From positions 1-25,473 of the forward strand of contig CAIXCO010000314.1 of NCBI GenBank assembly GCA_903917955.1: a stretch of DNA of 25,473 nt. The letters run 5' to 3'. The stretch comes from an uncultured Chlorobiaceae bacterium (lineage in GTDB: Bacteria; Bacteroidota; Chlorobiia; Chlorobiales; Chlorobiaceae). Positions 7,471 to 14,882 of this stretch are shown piece after piece. The first letter of the stretch is position 1; each line of letters starts with the position of its first letter. The notes under the pieces are model-generated. The model searched no databases. It was not told the origin of the DNA and was given only the letters and a program-made list of their open reading frames with translations. The position numbers were made by a program, and so were the translations under genes.

Positions 7471-8988
7471 TTACAACTTCTCCCACTCAAACCTGCTGAT
7501 GTTTCTCTGCTTCGGATCAAAGACAATGCCAATCAAGTAGCGCTCTCCACCATATTTTTCATAATATTTCATTTTCCTGATCTGCTCAAGCGGCTCCCCG
7601 TCAGTCACCTTGAATTCAAAAAGAAAGGTTCTCCCTCCGACCTTTATGGTCAAATCAATTCTGCCCTTGTTGCTCACGTCCTCGGCGATGATATCGACCA
7701 CGATACTAAAAAAATAAGCATAGAGCACGCTGGCGTAAAAGCCCTCGTACCTCTCAATATCGTTGTTGGTGTAATTATTATAGGCAATACTGGCAAAAAG
7801 GCGCTTGACAACAGGTTCAAGAGCTGCAACATCGCCAGTGTTCATGAGAGCAAACAACTCACGACGGATCGGCTCATTTTCAGAAACGCTGGTCATCGAT
7901 TGCAGGATATAATCGTTAAAACTGGTCCGCACCTCCATGTTGGGAAATCCCAACTCATAGCCAAATCCCATATCAAGCGGAAGCTCGCGCTTGATGGTCA
8001 AATAGCCGGTCTGAAACAGAATGGCTTCCAGATTGAGATTTTCAAAGTCAAAGCTGTTGACCAGAGACTCATTAACTTGTAATCCATTAAATTTCGGGAT
8101 AAAATAGCGGTTCTTTTTAATCAGATCAATCAAAAATTTTGGTGTTCCAGTCTCAAACCAATAATTTTTAAACCGGTGATTGTTTTTGATAAAAAGCAGG
8201 ATATCAAAAGGATTATACACCTTGTCACCCAAAAAGTTATACCCGTTGTACCACCGTTTGACCTGCTCCATATCCACCCCTTCAAAATAGGGGGCAAAAG
8301 TGGTGTCAAGGTCAAGTTGGGTATAACCACAGATATTGCCAAAGCCAGGGTTCAGACTGATGTCCTCAAGATTGTTCAGGCCGCTGAAGAGCGAGACTTT
8401 TGAGAATTTGCTCACTCCGGTAAGAAAAACAAAACGCAGGTACTCGTCATTCTCCTTGATTTTTGTGTAAAAATCACGCATTCCATTACGAATAACGAGA
8501 GCCTCGGGAATGTTCTCAATATTGTCGAGAATCGGCTTGTCGTACTCATCAATCAAAACAACAACCTTCCGGTGATATTTCTCATAGACTTTCTCGATTA
8601 ATTCTGCAAAACACTGGTTGGGATCCTCTTTCTCGTCGCATTGAATATCAAGCCGTTTCTGATTGTCATTCAAAATATAGAACAGGTTTTTGCAAAGAGT
8701 TTCCTGGCTGCGAATCCCGCCACTGAAACTGATCTTGATGACCGGATATTTCACCTCCCAGTTCCACTCGTCCTCAATCAACAGCCCCCGAAAAAGCTCC
8801 CTTTTACCCTCAAAAATATTTTTCAGCGTATCAAGGAAGAGGCTTTTGCCGAATCGCCGGGGCCGCGACAGAAAAACATATTTAAACCTCTCAATCAGGC
8901 TCAGGGCAATCCCTGTTTTGTCAATATACAGGTAATTCTCGTTTATGACCTCGCTAAAGGTCTGTATGCCTACTGGCAACTTTTTCAT
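7471..8988 (-). CDS. AAA-ATPase-like protein with C-terminal PD-(D/E)XK nuclease-like domain
   Basis: The 505-residue protein belongs to the AAA-ATPase-like/PDDEXK family that is multi-copy in many Bacteroidetes, Chlorobi and clostridia. The N-terminus (KLPVGIQTFSEVI, then YIDKT) is the family hallmark. The P-loop is the atypical RPRRFGKS (42-49), and Walker B is VVLIDEYDKPI. The C-terminal nuclease-like core has Asp445, Glu458 and Lys460 (GRIDLTI...FEFKV), then a Gln about nine residues later. All catalytic positions appear intact. ATG 8988 is preceded by GAGG at good spacing, so it is preferred over an upstream in-frame start at 9033. The region is visibly more A+T rich than the flanking core genes, consistent with acquisition. 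The biological role of the family is not established. Confidence 0.88.
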   Translation of the reverse strand: MKKLPVGIQTFSEVINENYLYIDKTGIALSLIERFKYVFLSRPRRFGKSLFLDTLKNIFEGKRELFRGLLIEDEWNWEVKYPVIKISFSGGIRSQETLCKNLFYILNDNQKRLDIQCDEKEDPNQCFAELIEKVYEKYHRKVVVLIDEYDKPILDNIENIPEALVIRNGMRDFYTKIKENDEYLRFVFLTGVSKFSKVSLFSGLNNLEDISLNPGFGNICGYTQLDLDTTFAPYFEGVDMEQVKRWYNGYNFLGDKVYNPFDILLFIKNNHRFKNYWFETGTPKFLIDLIKKNRYFIPKFNGLQVNESLVNSFDFENLNLEAILFQTGYLTIKRELPLDMGFGYELGFPNMEVRTSFNDYILQSMTSVSENEPIRRELFALMNTGDVAALEPVVKRLFASIAYNNYTNNDIERYEGFYASVLYAYFFSIVVDIIAEDVSNKGRIDLTIKVGGRTFLFEFKVTDGEPLEQIRKMKYYEKYGGERYLIGIVFDPKQRNISRFEWEKL

Positions 8989-9251
8989 AGTCAACCTCAA
9001 TTTAAAACATGAGCCCATAAAAGGGATCAACACTCCACACTTTTTTTACTACACCCCAAAATATAGAGCTTTTTGACAGGAAAACAGAGAGGGAGATCCG
9101 GTTTAAGACGAAAGAGGCGCCCAGCCTTTGCTGGTTGCCGCCCAAAAAAATATTCCCCCGTCAAAACCCTGAGACTTTCCTTATCTTCACCTTTGCTGGC
9201 AATGTGCCGCGATTTTTTTGACAACCAGCTTATCAGTAAATCACCTTAGTA

Positions 9252-10538
9252 ATGGCGAAAGAAAGTTCCCACAGTCAATCATCTCCCTCTACAGGATCTT
9301 CACTCCAGCAAGGTGTTCTGGCCAATGGGTTAAAAATTATCACCGATTCCGTCGCGTCGGTAAAAAGCGTTACACTCGGCATACAAATTGATGCCGGTTC
9401 ACGCGATGACCCCAAAGAGTCTCCAGGACTGGCACATTTTATTGAGCACGCCATTTTTAAAGGGACAGGGCGGCACACCTATATCGACATCGCCAGAAAC
9501 ATCGAAAAAAACGGCGGTTATCTCGACGCCTACACCACAAAGGAGCAGACCTGCATCTACCTGCGCTGCCTGCCGGAACATCTTGAGCCTTCCTTCGACC
9601 TGCTCTCCGATCTTGTTTGTGACCCGGTCTTTCCTCCTGAAGAGATCGAAAAAGAGAAAGAGGTGGTCATCGAAGAGATCAGCAGCGTCAACGATACCCC
9701 TGAAGAGCTTATTTTTGAGGAGTTCGACCTGCGCTCCTTCCCCCGTCACCCGCTCGGCACACCAATTCTTGGTACCGAAAAAAGCGTTGAAGCCTTCACG
9801 GTGAAGAACCTGAACACCTTCATGCAGCAGCACTATATTCCGCAGAAGATGGTTGTTACGGCTACCGGCATGGTGCAGCACGACAAAATCATGCAACTTG
9901 CCGACCGGTTTCTTGGCAAGCTCAGGGAGCCCGTCGGAAGCCAATATATCCGGCAACCCTTTCTTGCAGAGGATTATACCCCTTTTACCCTGACACTTAA
10001 AAAGCGGGTCTGCCAGGCGCAAATTGTCCTCGGTACAGCCATAGCACGCCACGATCCGCTCTTTTACAGTTTCATGGTGCTCAACTCCATGCTCGGCAAC
10101 GGCATGAGCTCACTGCTCAATCTGGAACTTCGTGAAAAACGGGGGCTGGCCTACAACGTCTATTCATCAATCACCTTTTTTGATGATGTGACCGCGATGA
10201 ACATCTATGCCGGCACCGACAGTAACAAAATCAAGGTCACCCTTGAACTGATCGACAAGCTGCTCAAGAGCGATGCACTGAAAAATCCCGACCCGGAAGA
10301 GGTGAGAGCGGCAAAAACAAAACTGCTCGGCTCACACATCATGGGGATGGAAAAGATGACGCGGAGAATGTCGCAAACCGCATCCGACCACTCCTATTTC
10401 GGGCGCGTTATTGAGCCTGAAGAGAAAACTGCTGCCCTGGAGGCGGTCACTGCCGAGGGGATTGCCGAAGCGACCATGCGGATGCTGCATGATGCACCCT
10501 ACTCAACGCTGGTCTATAAACCGGGACGGCAGAGCTAA
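9252..10538 (+). CDS. M16 family zinc metallopeptidase (processing-protease type)
   Basis: The 428-residue protein is a single-chain M16B peptidase like those related to the mitochondrial processing peptidase beta subunit. The inverted zinc motif HFIEH gives His62, Glu65 (base) and His66. The third ligand is expected 76 residues on, at Glu142 in VVIEEIS. The C-terminal half has the RGLAYNVYS motif, which lies in the substrate-binding region of the family. There is no signal peptide, so it is cytoplasmic unless exported by another route. The substrate is unknown. It is divergent from the AAA-ATPase gene across about 260 bases in which I see no clear promoter. It ends about 96 bases before tig, which may be separately transcribed. 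Confidence 0.9.
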   Translation: MAKESSHSQSSPSTGSSLQQGVLANGLKIITDSVASVKSVTLGIQIDAGSRDDPKESPGLAHFIEHAIFKGTGRHTYIDIARNIEKNGGYLDAYTTKEQTCIYLRCLPEHLEPSFDLLSDLVCDPVFPPEEIEKEKEVVIEEISSVNDTPEELIFEEFDLRSFPRHPLGTPILGTEKSVEAFTVKNLNTFMQQHYIPQKMVVTATGMVQHDKIMQLADRFLGKLREPVGSQYIRQPFLAEDYTPFTLTLKKRVCQAQIVLGTAIARHDPLFYSFMVLNSMLGNGMSSLLNLELREKRGLAYNVYSSITFFDDVTAMNIYAGTDSNKIKVTLELIDKLLKSDALKNPDPEEVRAAKTKLLGSHIMGMEKMTRRMSQTASDHSYFGRVIEPEEKTAALEAVTAEGIAEATMRMLHDAPYSTLVYKPGRQS

Positions 10539-10634
10539 AGGGTGGAAGCTCGAAGCGCTCTTTTAAAACAGCAGATTAATTCGTATCTTCTGGACTTTTA
10601 ATTTTTCACCATTACCAATTAACCAAAGAGAGCC

Positions 10635-11915
10635 TTGCAAAAGAATATCAAGAACATCAGCGAAACCGAACAGGAGCTGGAAATCATTCTTTCCGCTGAA
10701 GATTTCGGTACAGAATATGCCCAGGAACTCGACGAGGCAAAGCGGAACATTCAGATCAAGGGATTCAGGAAAGGACATGCTCCTGCAAGCCTGATTAAAA
10801 AACTGGCAGGGCCCTCCATTGAGGCAACTATCGCCGAAAAAATGGCATCCAAATATTTTGGTGAGATTGCTGAAGCAGAAAATATCAAACCTGCGAGCCG
10901 TGCACAAATCATCGACTTCACCTTCACACCCGATGAGCTGACCATCCGACTCAACTACGAAATCCATCCCGAATTTGAAGTAAAGGATTTCAGTGCATAT
11001 ACCTTCACCAAGAACCGCTATGTCGTTACCGACGCGGATATTGATCGCGAAATAAAGCTCATTCTCAAAGGGCACGGTACCCTTGTCAGCATTGACGAGG
11101 CCGCACTCTCAACCGATACCGTCATCGGCGATGTATACAGGCTTGATGACGCAGGCGAGCCAGAAGAGGATCAGAAAACTGAAAATCACCACTTCACCCT
11201 TGAGTACCTTCCGGAGGAGAATCCTTTCCGCATAGCACTTACAGGAAAAAAAGCAGGAGAGAGTGTTGAGGTTGAAAACGAGGAGAAAGGCTCCCAGCCC
11301 GCTTCCCGCTTCCGCGTTGTCATCAGCGAAGTCAAACGGCTTGAACTGCCTGAACTGACCGACGAGCTGGTCAAAGAGATTTCGAGAGCGCGCTTTGAAT
11401 CGGTGACCGACTTCACAGCCGACGTCCGCATCCAGATTGAAGAGCATTTTATCCAGAAGACTGATGAAGAGATCCTCGAATCCATCTCCGAGAAATTTAT
11501 CGAGGACAATCCGGTTCCTGCACCGAACTCCATGATTGCCTCTTTCTCAAAGATGCTTGTTGAAAATGCCAAACGCCAGATGGGCGGCAGCTTTCCGCGT
11601 GGATTCGACGAAAATCAGTTCAGCCTTGCCATGAAGCCGAATGCCGAAAAACATGCACAATGGCTCTTGATCAGCCAGAAAATAGCTGAAGATGCAACAC
11701 TCTCAGTCACGGATGAAGACATCAAGGCTTACGCAAACAAAGAGGCCGAAAAAAGCGAATCCATGAGTGCCGAAGAGCTTGAGAACACCTACCTCTCGAC
11801 CGAGTTCCGCGACTACATCACCGACACCATCCTCAAAGAGAAGATCTACGACCTTATCAAGTCGAAGGTAACCATCACTGAAGAAGAAAAACCGCTTCCA
11901 GCGCACGAGGGCTGA
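10635..11915 (+). CDS. tig: Trigger factor (ribosome-associated chaperone, FKBP-type PPIase)
   Basis: Trigger factor docks on ribosomal protein L23 at the tunnel exit and holds nascent chains. The ribosome-binding signature GFRKGHAP is at about residues 44-51 in the N-terminal domain. A central peptidyl-prolyl isomerase domain spans about 150-245, and a helical C-terminal domain follows. At 426 residues the length is normal. The start codon is TTG at 10635, supported by AAAGAG just upstream and by the family N-terminus MQKNI. No clpP or clpX follows as in many bacteria; a strong terminator ends the unit. Confidence 0.94.
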   Translation: MQKNIKNISETEQELEIILSAEDFGTEYAQELDEAKRNIQIKGFRKGHAPASLIKKLAGPSIEATIAEKMASKYFGEIAEAENIKPASRAQIIDFTFTPDELTIRLNYEIHPEFEVKDFSAYTFTKNRYVVTDADIDREIKLILKGHGTLVSIDEAALSTDTVIGDVYRLDDAGEPEEDQKTENHHFTLEYLPEENPFRIALTGKKAGESVEVENEEKGSQPASRFRVVISEVKRLELPELTDELVKEISRARFESVTDFTADVRIQIEEHFIQKTDEEILESISEKFIEDNPVPAPNSMIASFSKMLVENAKRQMGGSFPRGFDENQFSLAMKPNAEKHAQWLLISQKIAEDATLSVTDEDIKAYANKEAEKSESMSAEELENTYLSTEFRDYITDTILKEKIYDLIKSKVTITEEEKPLPAHEG

Positions 11916-11941
11916 TTATTTCGAACAGCGAAAGAGAAGAG

Positions 11942-11979
11942 GCAGGAGTTCCATTGTAAGCGGGACTCCTGCTTTTTTT
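11942..11979 (+). terminator. Rho-independent terminator of tig
   Basis: GCAGGAGTTCC (11942-11952) pairs with GGGACTCCTGC (11962-11972) with one G-U pair and a 9-base loop, and is followed by seven T. It lies between tig and the convergent acpS stop codon. The T tract is on the plus strand, so it mainly serves tig. Confidence 0.9.
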
Positions 11980-11980
11980 G

Positions 11981-12343
11981 TTACACCCCGTCAAGCAGCG
12001 CTGTGGCAATCGCTGAATGGCGGTCGTGGGCAATGGAGAGTTTCATGGTACAACCGGGAGGAAAGAGCGTCGCACAAAGGGGACGAACAACGGGACGACC
12101 GCGCTCATCATTGAGGATTGCAAAGCTCTTCCAGTGCACACCATCGGCAAACCCTGTGCCAAGCGCCTTGACAACCGCCTCTTTTGCCGCAAACCGGCCA
12201 GCGATACTTGCAACCACCTGTGGCTTGTGCAGGCAAATTACAATCTCCTCTTCTGTCAAAAAGCGCTGAAGAAACCTGACCCCATAGCGGCCATAGAGCC
12301 TTTCAATCCGGTCAAGATCAACAATATCCACCCCAATCTCCAT
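11981..12343 (-). CDS. acpS: Holo-[acyl-carrier-protein] synthase
   Basis: It transfers 4'-phosphopantetheine from CoA to a serine of apo-ACP, activating fatty acid synthesis. The AcpS signature GVDIVDLDRIE lies at residues 4-14 with the Mg-binding aspartate. The second motif is GRFAAKEAVVKALGTG. At 120 residues it has the family length. It starts 17 bases after the nadC stop, so the two are probably cotranscribed. A convergent terminator of tig sits right next to its stop codon. Confidence 0.94.
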   Translation of the reverse strand: MEIGVDIVDLDRIERLYGRYGVRFLQRFLTEEEIVICLHKPQVVASIAGRFAAKEAVVKALGTGFADGVHWKSFAILNDERGRPVVRPLCATLFPPGCTMKLSIAHDRHSAIATALLDGV

Positions 12344-12360
12344 CTCGTTTCCTCTCCCCT

Positions 12361-13248
12361 TCAGGCAAGTGCTATGGTCATTGAAAGATCAAGCGCCTTG
12401 ACACTGTGCGTCAGCTCTCCGATAGAGATAAAGTCAACGCCCGTTTCAGCAACTTCAACCACATTGTGCATACCGATATTGCCCGATGCCTCAAGCAGAG
12501 GGATACTCCGGCCACTCCGAACGAGGGCAACTGCCTCACGCAGCAGCGCGGGGGTAAAGTTGTCGAGAAGAATGATATCCGGCAGGCAATTGAGAGCCTC
12601 ACGCAACTCTTTCATTGAGCGTACCTCGGTTTCGATCTGCACCTCAAGCTTTTGCTCTTCGCGGTAGCGCTGTGCCCGATGAATGGCCTTGGCAACGCCG
12701 CCGGAAGCATCAATATGGTTGTCTTTGATAAGAATCATGTCGAAGAGGCCGAACCTATGGTTTTGTCCTCCGCCGATCAGGACGGCCTCCTTATCGAAAT
12801 AGCGCAGCCCCGGAGCCGTTTTTCGGGTATCAAGAATTTTGGCAGTTGTATGGCTCACCTTGTCAACATAGCCCCTTGTTTTTGTTGCAATCCCCGACAT
12901 GCGCTGCATAAAATTAAGGGTGGTGCGTTCACCTACCAGGAGAGGAGCAACCATTCCCGTCACTTCAAGAATGATCTCTCCGCAAAGAACCTTTTCGCCG
13001 TCACAGCGATGCAACACAACAGAGAGTTTGGGGTCACAAGCAGCGAAAACCTGCCGGGCAACTTCAACCCCGCCGAGAATACCCTCCTCCTTTGCCCTTA
13101 CAACGGCACTCCCCCCCTGACGAGGATCAATTGTAGCAAGGGTGGTAATATCACCCGTGTAACGATCCTCCTCAAGCGCGAGCATAATGGCCCTTGCACG
13201 ACATCCTTCATAAAAATCATCACCATCCCTCTTCTTCATGATTGCCAT
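12361..13248 (-). CDS. nadC: Nicotinate-nucleotide pyrophosphorylase (quinolinate phosphoribosyltransferase)
   Basis: It converts quinolinate and PRPP to nicotinate mononucleotide, CO2 and PPi in de novo NAD synthesis. Visible motifs are DRYTGDITT near the N-terminus, LNFMQRMSGIAT, the quinolinate/PRPP-binding segment DTRKTAPGLR, GGGQNHRFGL and IKDNHI, and the barrel segments EVRSMKEL and ILLDNFTP. The length of 295 is typical. The ATG at 13248 follows GAGAG at short spacing, and a second ATG three codons in is possible. No nadA or nadB is nearby. An inverted repeat 44-64 bases upstream is a candidate operator. Confidence 0.95.
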   Translation of the reverse strand: MAIMKKRDGDDFYEGCRARAIMLALEEDRYTGDITTLATIDPRQGGSAVVRAKEEGILGGVEVARQVFAACDPKLSVVLHRCDGEKVLCGEIILEVTGMVAPLLVGERTTLNFMQRMSGIATKTRGYVDKVSHTTAKILDTRKTAPGLRYFDKEAVLIGGGQNHRFGLFDMILIKDNHIDASGGVAKAIHRAQRYREEQKLEVQIETEVRSMKELREALNCLPDIILLDNFTPALLREAVALVRSGRSIPLLEASGNIGMHNVVEVAETGVDFISIGELTHSVKALDLSMTIALA

Positions 13249-13291
13249 TCACTCTCTTGCATTAAAAAAAAATCACTTCACCGTCCTCCAA

Positions 13292-13312
13292 GGTAGTGAA
13301 TTCAACACTACC
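13292..13312. promoter_or_regulatory. Perfect 7-7 inverted repeat upstream of nadC, candidate operator
   Basis: GGTAGTG (13292-13298) and CACTACC (13306-13312) are perfect reverse complements separated by 7 bases. The repeat lies in the divergent region between nadC and the YopX-like gene, about 44 bases upstream of the nadC start. It is not followed by a T tract on either strand at terminator distance. A dimeric repressor site is plausible. I cannot match it to a known NAD regulator box. Confidence 0.4.
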
Positions 13313-13415
13313 CTCGCACAAAAAAATCAGCCAACAAGAGGCACAAGGCCCTGAAACTGCCATAGCTGCGTGGGCGAAAAGGCACGCACACCAAAAGCAT
13401 GAAAAAAATGGCCAG

Positions 13416-13445
13416 TTGTAGAACGAGAGAGAGAATTGTTATATT
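13416..13445 (+). promoter_or_regulatory. Candidate sigma-70-type promoter for the YopX-like gene
   Basis: TTGTAG at 13416-13421 and TATATT at 13440-13445 are separated by 18 bases. This would place transcription start near 13452, about 78 bases upstream of the preferred start codon. The match is moderate and the call tentative. Confidence 0.35.
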
Positions 13446-13460
13446 AGCCGAAAGCGATAA

Positions 13461-13501
13461 GGGCAGGTGTCACTTTACGAAATGCTCTCGAAGCACTGCC
13501 C
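13461..13501 (+). promoter_or_regulatory. Stem-loop in the leader of the YopX-like gene
   Basis: GGGCAG (13461-13466) pairs with CTGCCC (13496-13501), extended by TG/CA with a one-base bulge. About a dozen bases later a T-rich stretch (GATTTTTTC) occurs before the ATG at 13530. If the gene instead starts at GTG 13467, this would be coding sequence. The structure and T tract together suggest an attenuator-like leader. Confidence 0.35.
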
Positions 13502-13529
13502 GGTTTCGGAGATTTTTTCTGTTAGAACT

Positions 13530-13868
13530 ATGGATACCAACAAAATAAAATTTAAAGCGTTATTTCAGGACCTTGCATCACTTCAGGATATCTGGAAGTT
13601 CTCTACAGTCAATAACCGGGATGTCGATTTTGTAAAGTTCCGCCAACGCTCAGAATGGTTGCAGTTCACCGGATTGAACGACAAGGATGGTCATGAAATT
13701 TACGAAGGCGATCTTTTGAGGTGGGAGGGGCTGGTTGTTGAAGTTGTTTTTGAATCCGGAAGTTTTAAAGTGCTCAATGACGGCAGCTCCGACATGCTCT
13801 TGTGGTTTTGTTTGCCCGAGTGCAAGATTGTCGGCAACAAATACGAAAAAAAGAGGGTCAAACCCTGA
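13530..13868 (+). CDS. YopX-family protein
   Basis: The 112-residue protein matches the YopX fold known from phage genes. It starts with IKFKALFQDL a few residues after the Met and has the EWLQFTGLNDKDGHEIYEGDLLRWEG core, in which 'TGL.DK.G.eIyEGDi' is the family signature (split here around two short segments). A beta-rich C-terminus follows (VVEVVFESG). ATG 13530 gives the usual distance to the first strand. In-frame starts at GTG 13467 and ATG 13482 would add residues without family support. No other phage gene lies nearby, so it is either a prophage remnant or a domesticated orphan between nadC and folB. Its function is unknown. Confidence 0.75.
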   Translation: MDTNKIKFKALFQDLASLQDIWKFSTVNNRDVDFVKFRQRSEWLQFTGLNDKDGHEIYEGDLLRWEGLVVEVVFESGSFKVLNDGSSDMLLWFCLPECKIVGNKYEKKRVKP

Positions 13869-13935
13869 ACCAAAGTCACGGTACGCTTGCCCGGGAAAGT
13901 CGATGCCAGACGATTTCATTCACCCCAAGGTTTCT

Positions 13936-14313
13936 ATGATACACTGCGCCAACTCATGCGTCCGGCTGGTAAATATGGTTTTTTATGCCCACCACGGAGT
14001 CCTCAAAGAGGAGCATACGGTTGGCGCGAAGTATGAAGTTGATGCAGAGCTTTTTTTTGACTTCACCGATGCCGCAGAAAACGATGACATCACAAAAACT
14101 GTCGATTACGGCGCGGTCTACAAAAGGATAGAGGCGGCACTGACCCTTCGCAAATACTTTCTCATTGAGGCCGTCGCCTGTGCAATCGCCCGCGAGCTCC
14201 TTCGTGACTTTGCCGTTCTTGAAAGAGTGGCCATCAGGGTACGCAAACGCAACCCACCCGTCAACGGCATCTGCGATTATGCCGAAGCCGATTACACAGT
14301 TGCACGCAGTTGA
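13936..14313 (+). CDS. folB: Dihydroneopterin aldolase
   Basis: It cleaves 7,8-dihydroneopterin to 6-hydroxymethyl-dihydropterin and glycolaldehyde in folate synthesis. The N-terminal strand ends in NMVFYAHHGV (13-22). The catalytic tyrosine is Tyr58 in KTVDYGAV, the pterin-binding glutamate is in FLIEAVA (about Glu78), and the conserved lysine region is RVRKRNPPVNG (101-111). The start ATG 13936 follows AAGG at 5-base spacing. Earlier in-frame starts (13903 and beyond) add low-conservation sequence. At 125 residues it has the family length. It abuts folK, which catalyses the next step. Confidence 0.92.
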   Translation: MIHCANSCVRLVNMVFYAHHGVLKEEHTVGAKYEVDAELFFDFTDAAENDDITKTVDYGAVYKRIEAALTLRKYFLIEAVACAIARELLRDFAVLERVAIRVRKRNPPVNGICDYAEADYTVARS

Positions 14314-14318
14314 AAGTC

Positions 14319-14846
14319 ATGGCGAAACACAACGTCTTTATCGGAATAGGATCCAATATCGGAGAGCGTCTCCAGCACCTGCAGGAAGCTGTCGACAGAC
14401 TTTCGCTGCTTACTGACACTGCGGTATTGGCCGTATCGGCAATCTATATGACGGAACCAGTAGGCGAGAGTGAACAAAAACGCTTCTACAACGGTGTACT
14501 TCAGCTTGAGACCTCCCTTTTACCCGAAGAGTTGCGCCGACAGTGCAAAATCATTGAACAAGAGCTTGGAAGGCCAGACGCCTATCCCCGCTGGAGCCCG
14601 AGGGTTATTGATCTCGACATTCTCCTCTGTGACGACCTGATTATAAAAACCGAAACGCTCTCAATTCCTCACCCGGAACTGCACTGCCGCAAATTCGTCC
14701 TTATTCCGTTACTCGATATTGCCAACCCACAGCACCCCGCACTGCAACAAACCATTCTGCAACTTCTACAGTGCTGCACTGACCGCTCGGTACTCATAAA
14801 AACGAGAGAGTCAGTCAGGATAAAAAAAAACGGAGCTCCACTGTGA
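14319..14846 (+). CDS. folK: 6-hydroxymethyl-7,8-dihydropterin pyrophosphokinase (HPPK)
   Basis: It transfers pyrophosphate from ATP to the pterin made by FolB. The N-terminal FIGIGSNIGER (7-17), the substrate loop YMTEPVG, and the HPPK signature RWSPRVIDLDILL with its Mg-binding aspartates are all present, followed by HPELHCRKFVLIPL. The length is 175 from ATG 14319. A TTG at 14310 overlapping the folB stop is an alternative that adds three residues. The folB-folK order gives consecutive steps; folP is not in the window. The 3' end overlaps the stem of a terminator that serves the opposite strand. Confidence 0.94.
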   Translation: MAKHNVFIGIGSNIGERLQHLQEAVDRLSLLTDTAVLAVSAIYMTEPVGESEQKRFYNGVLQLETSLLPEELRRQCKIIEQELGRPDAYPRWSPRVIDLDILLCDDLIIKTETLSIPHPELHCRKFVLIPLLDIANPQHPALQQTILQLLQCCTDRSVLIKTRESVRIKKNGAPL

Positions 14847-14857
14847 AGGGCTCCGTT
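14821..14857 (-). terminator. Minus-strand Rho-independent terminator downstream of the ArsA/Get3-like gene, overlapping folK
   Basis: AACGGAGC (14829-14836) and GCTCCGTT (14850-14857) form an 8-bp stem. Read on the minus strand, the stem is followed by about nine T (14822-14830). It therefore ends the minus-strand transcript containing 14883-16037. Its sequence is shared with the last codons of folK, and the plus strand has no T tract. Confidence 0.8.
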
Positions 14858-14882
14858 CTGTAAAAAAATCTCCGAAAAAAAC

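Noticed and set aside
9027..9224. 65-codon minus-strand frame between the AAA-ATPase and the M16 peptidase
   Set aside because: It shows no ribosome-binding site or domain and overlaps the likely divergent promoter region.
9399..10052. 217-codon minus-strand open frame opposite the M16 peptidase
   Set aside because: The plus-strand gene has intact zinc motifs, and the antisense translation has no family features.
12652..13296. 214-codon plus-strand open frame opposite nadC
   Set aside because: nadC is complete and recognised on the minus strand; this frame is a shadow.
13467..14313. Prophage remnant around the YopX-like gene
   Set aside because: Only one phage-type gene is present and its neighbours are core NAD and folate genes; there is no integrase, attachment repeat or structural gene.
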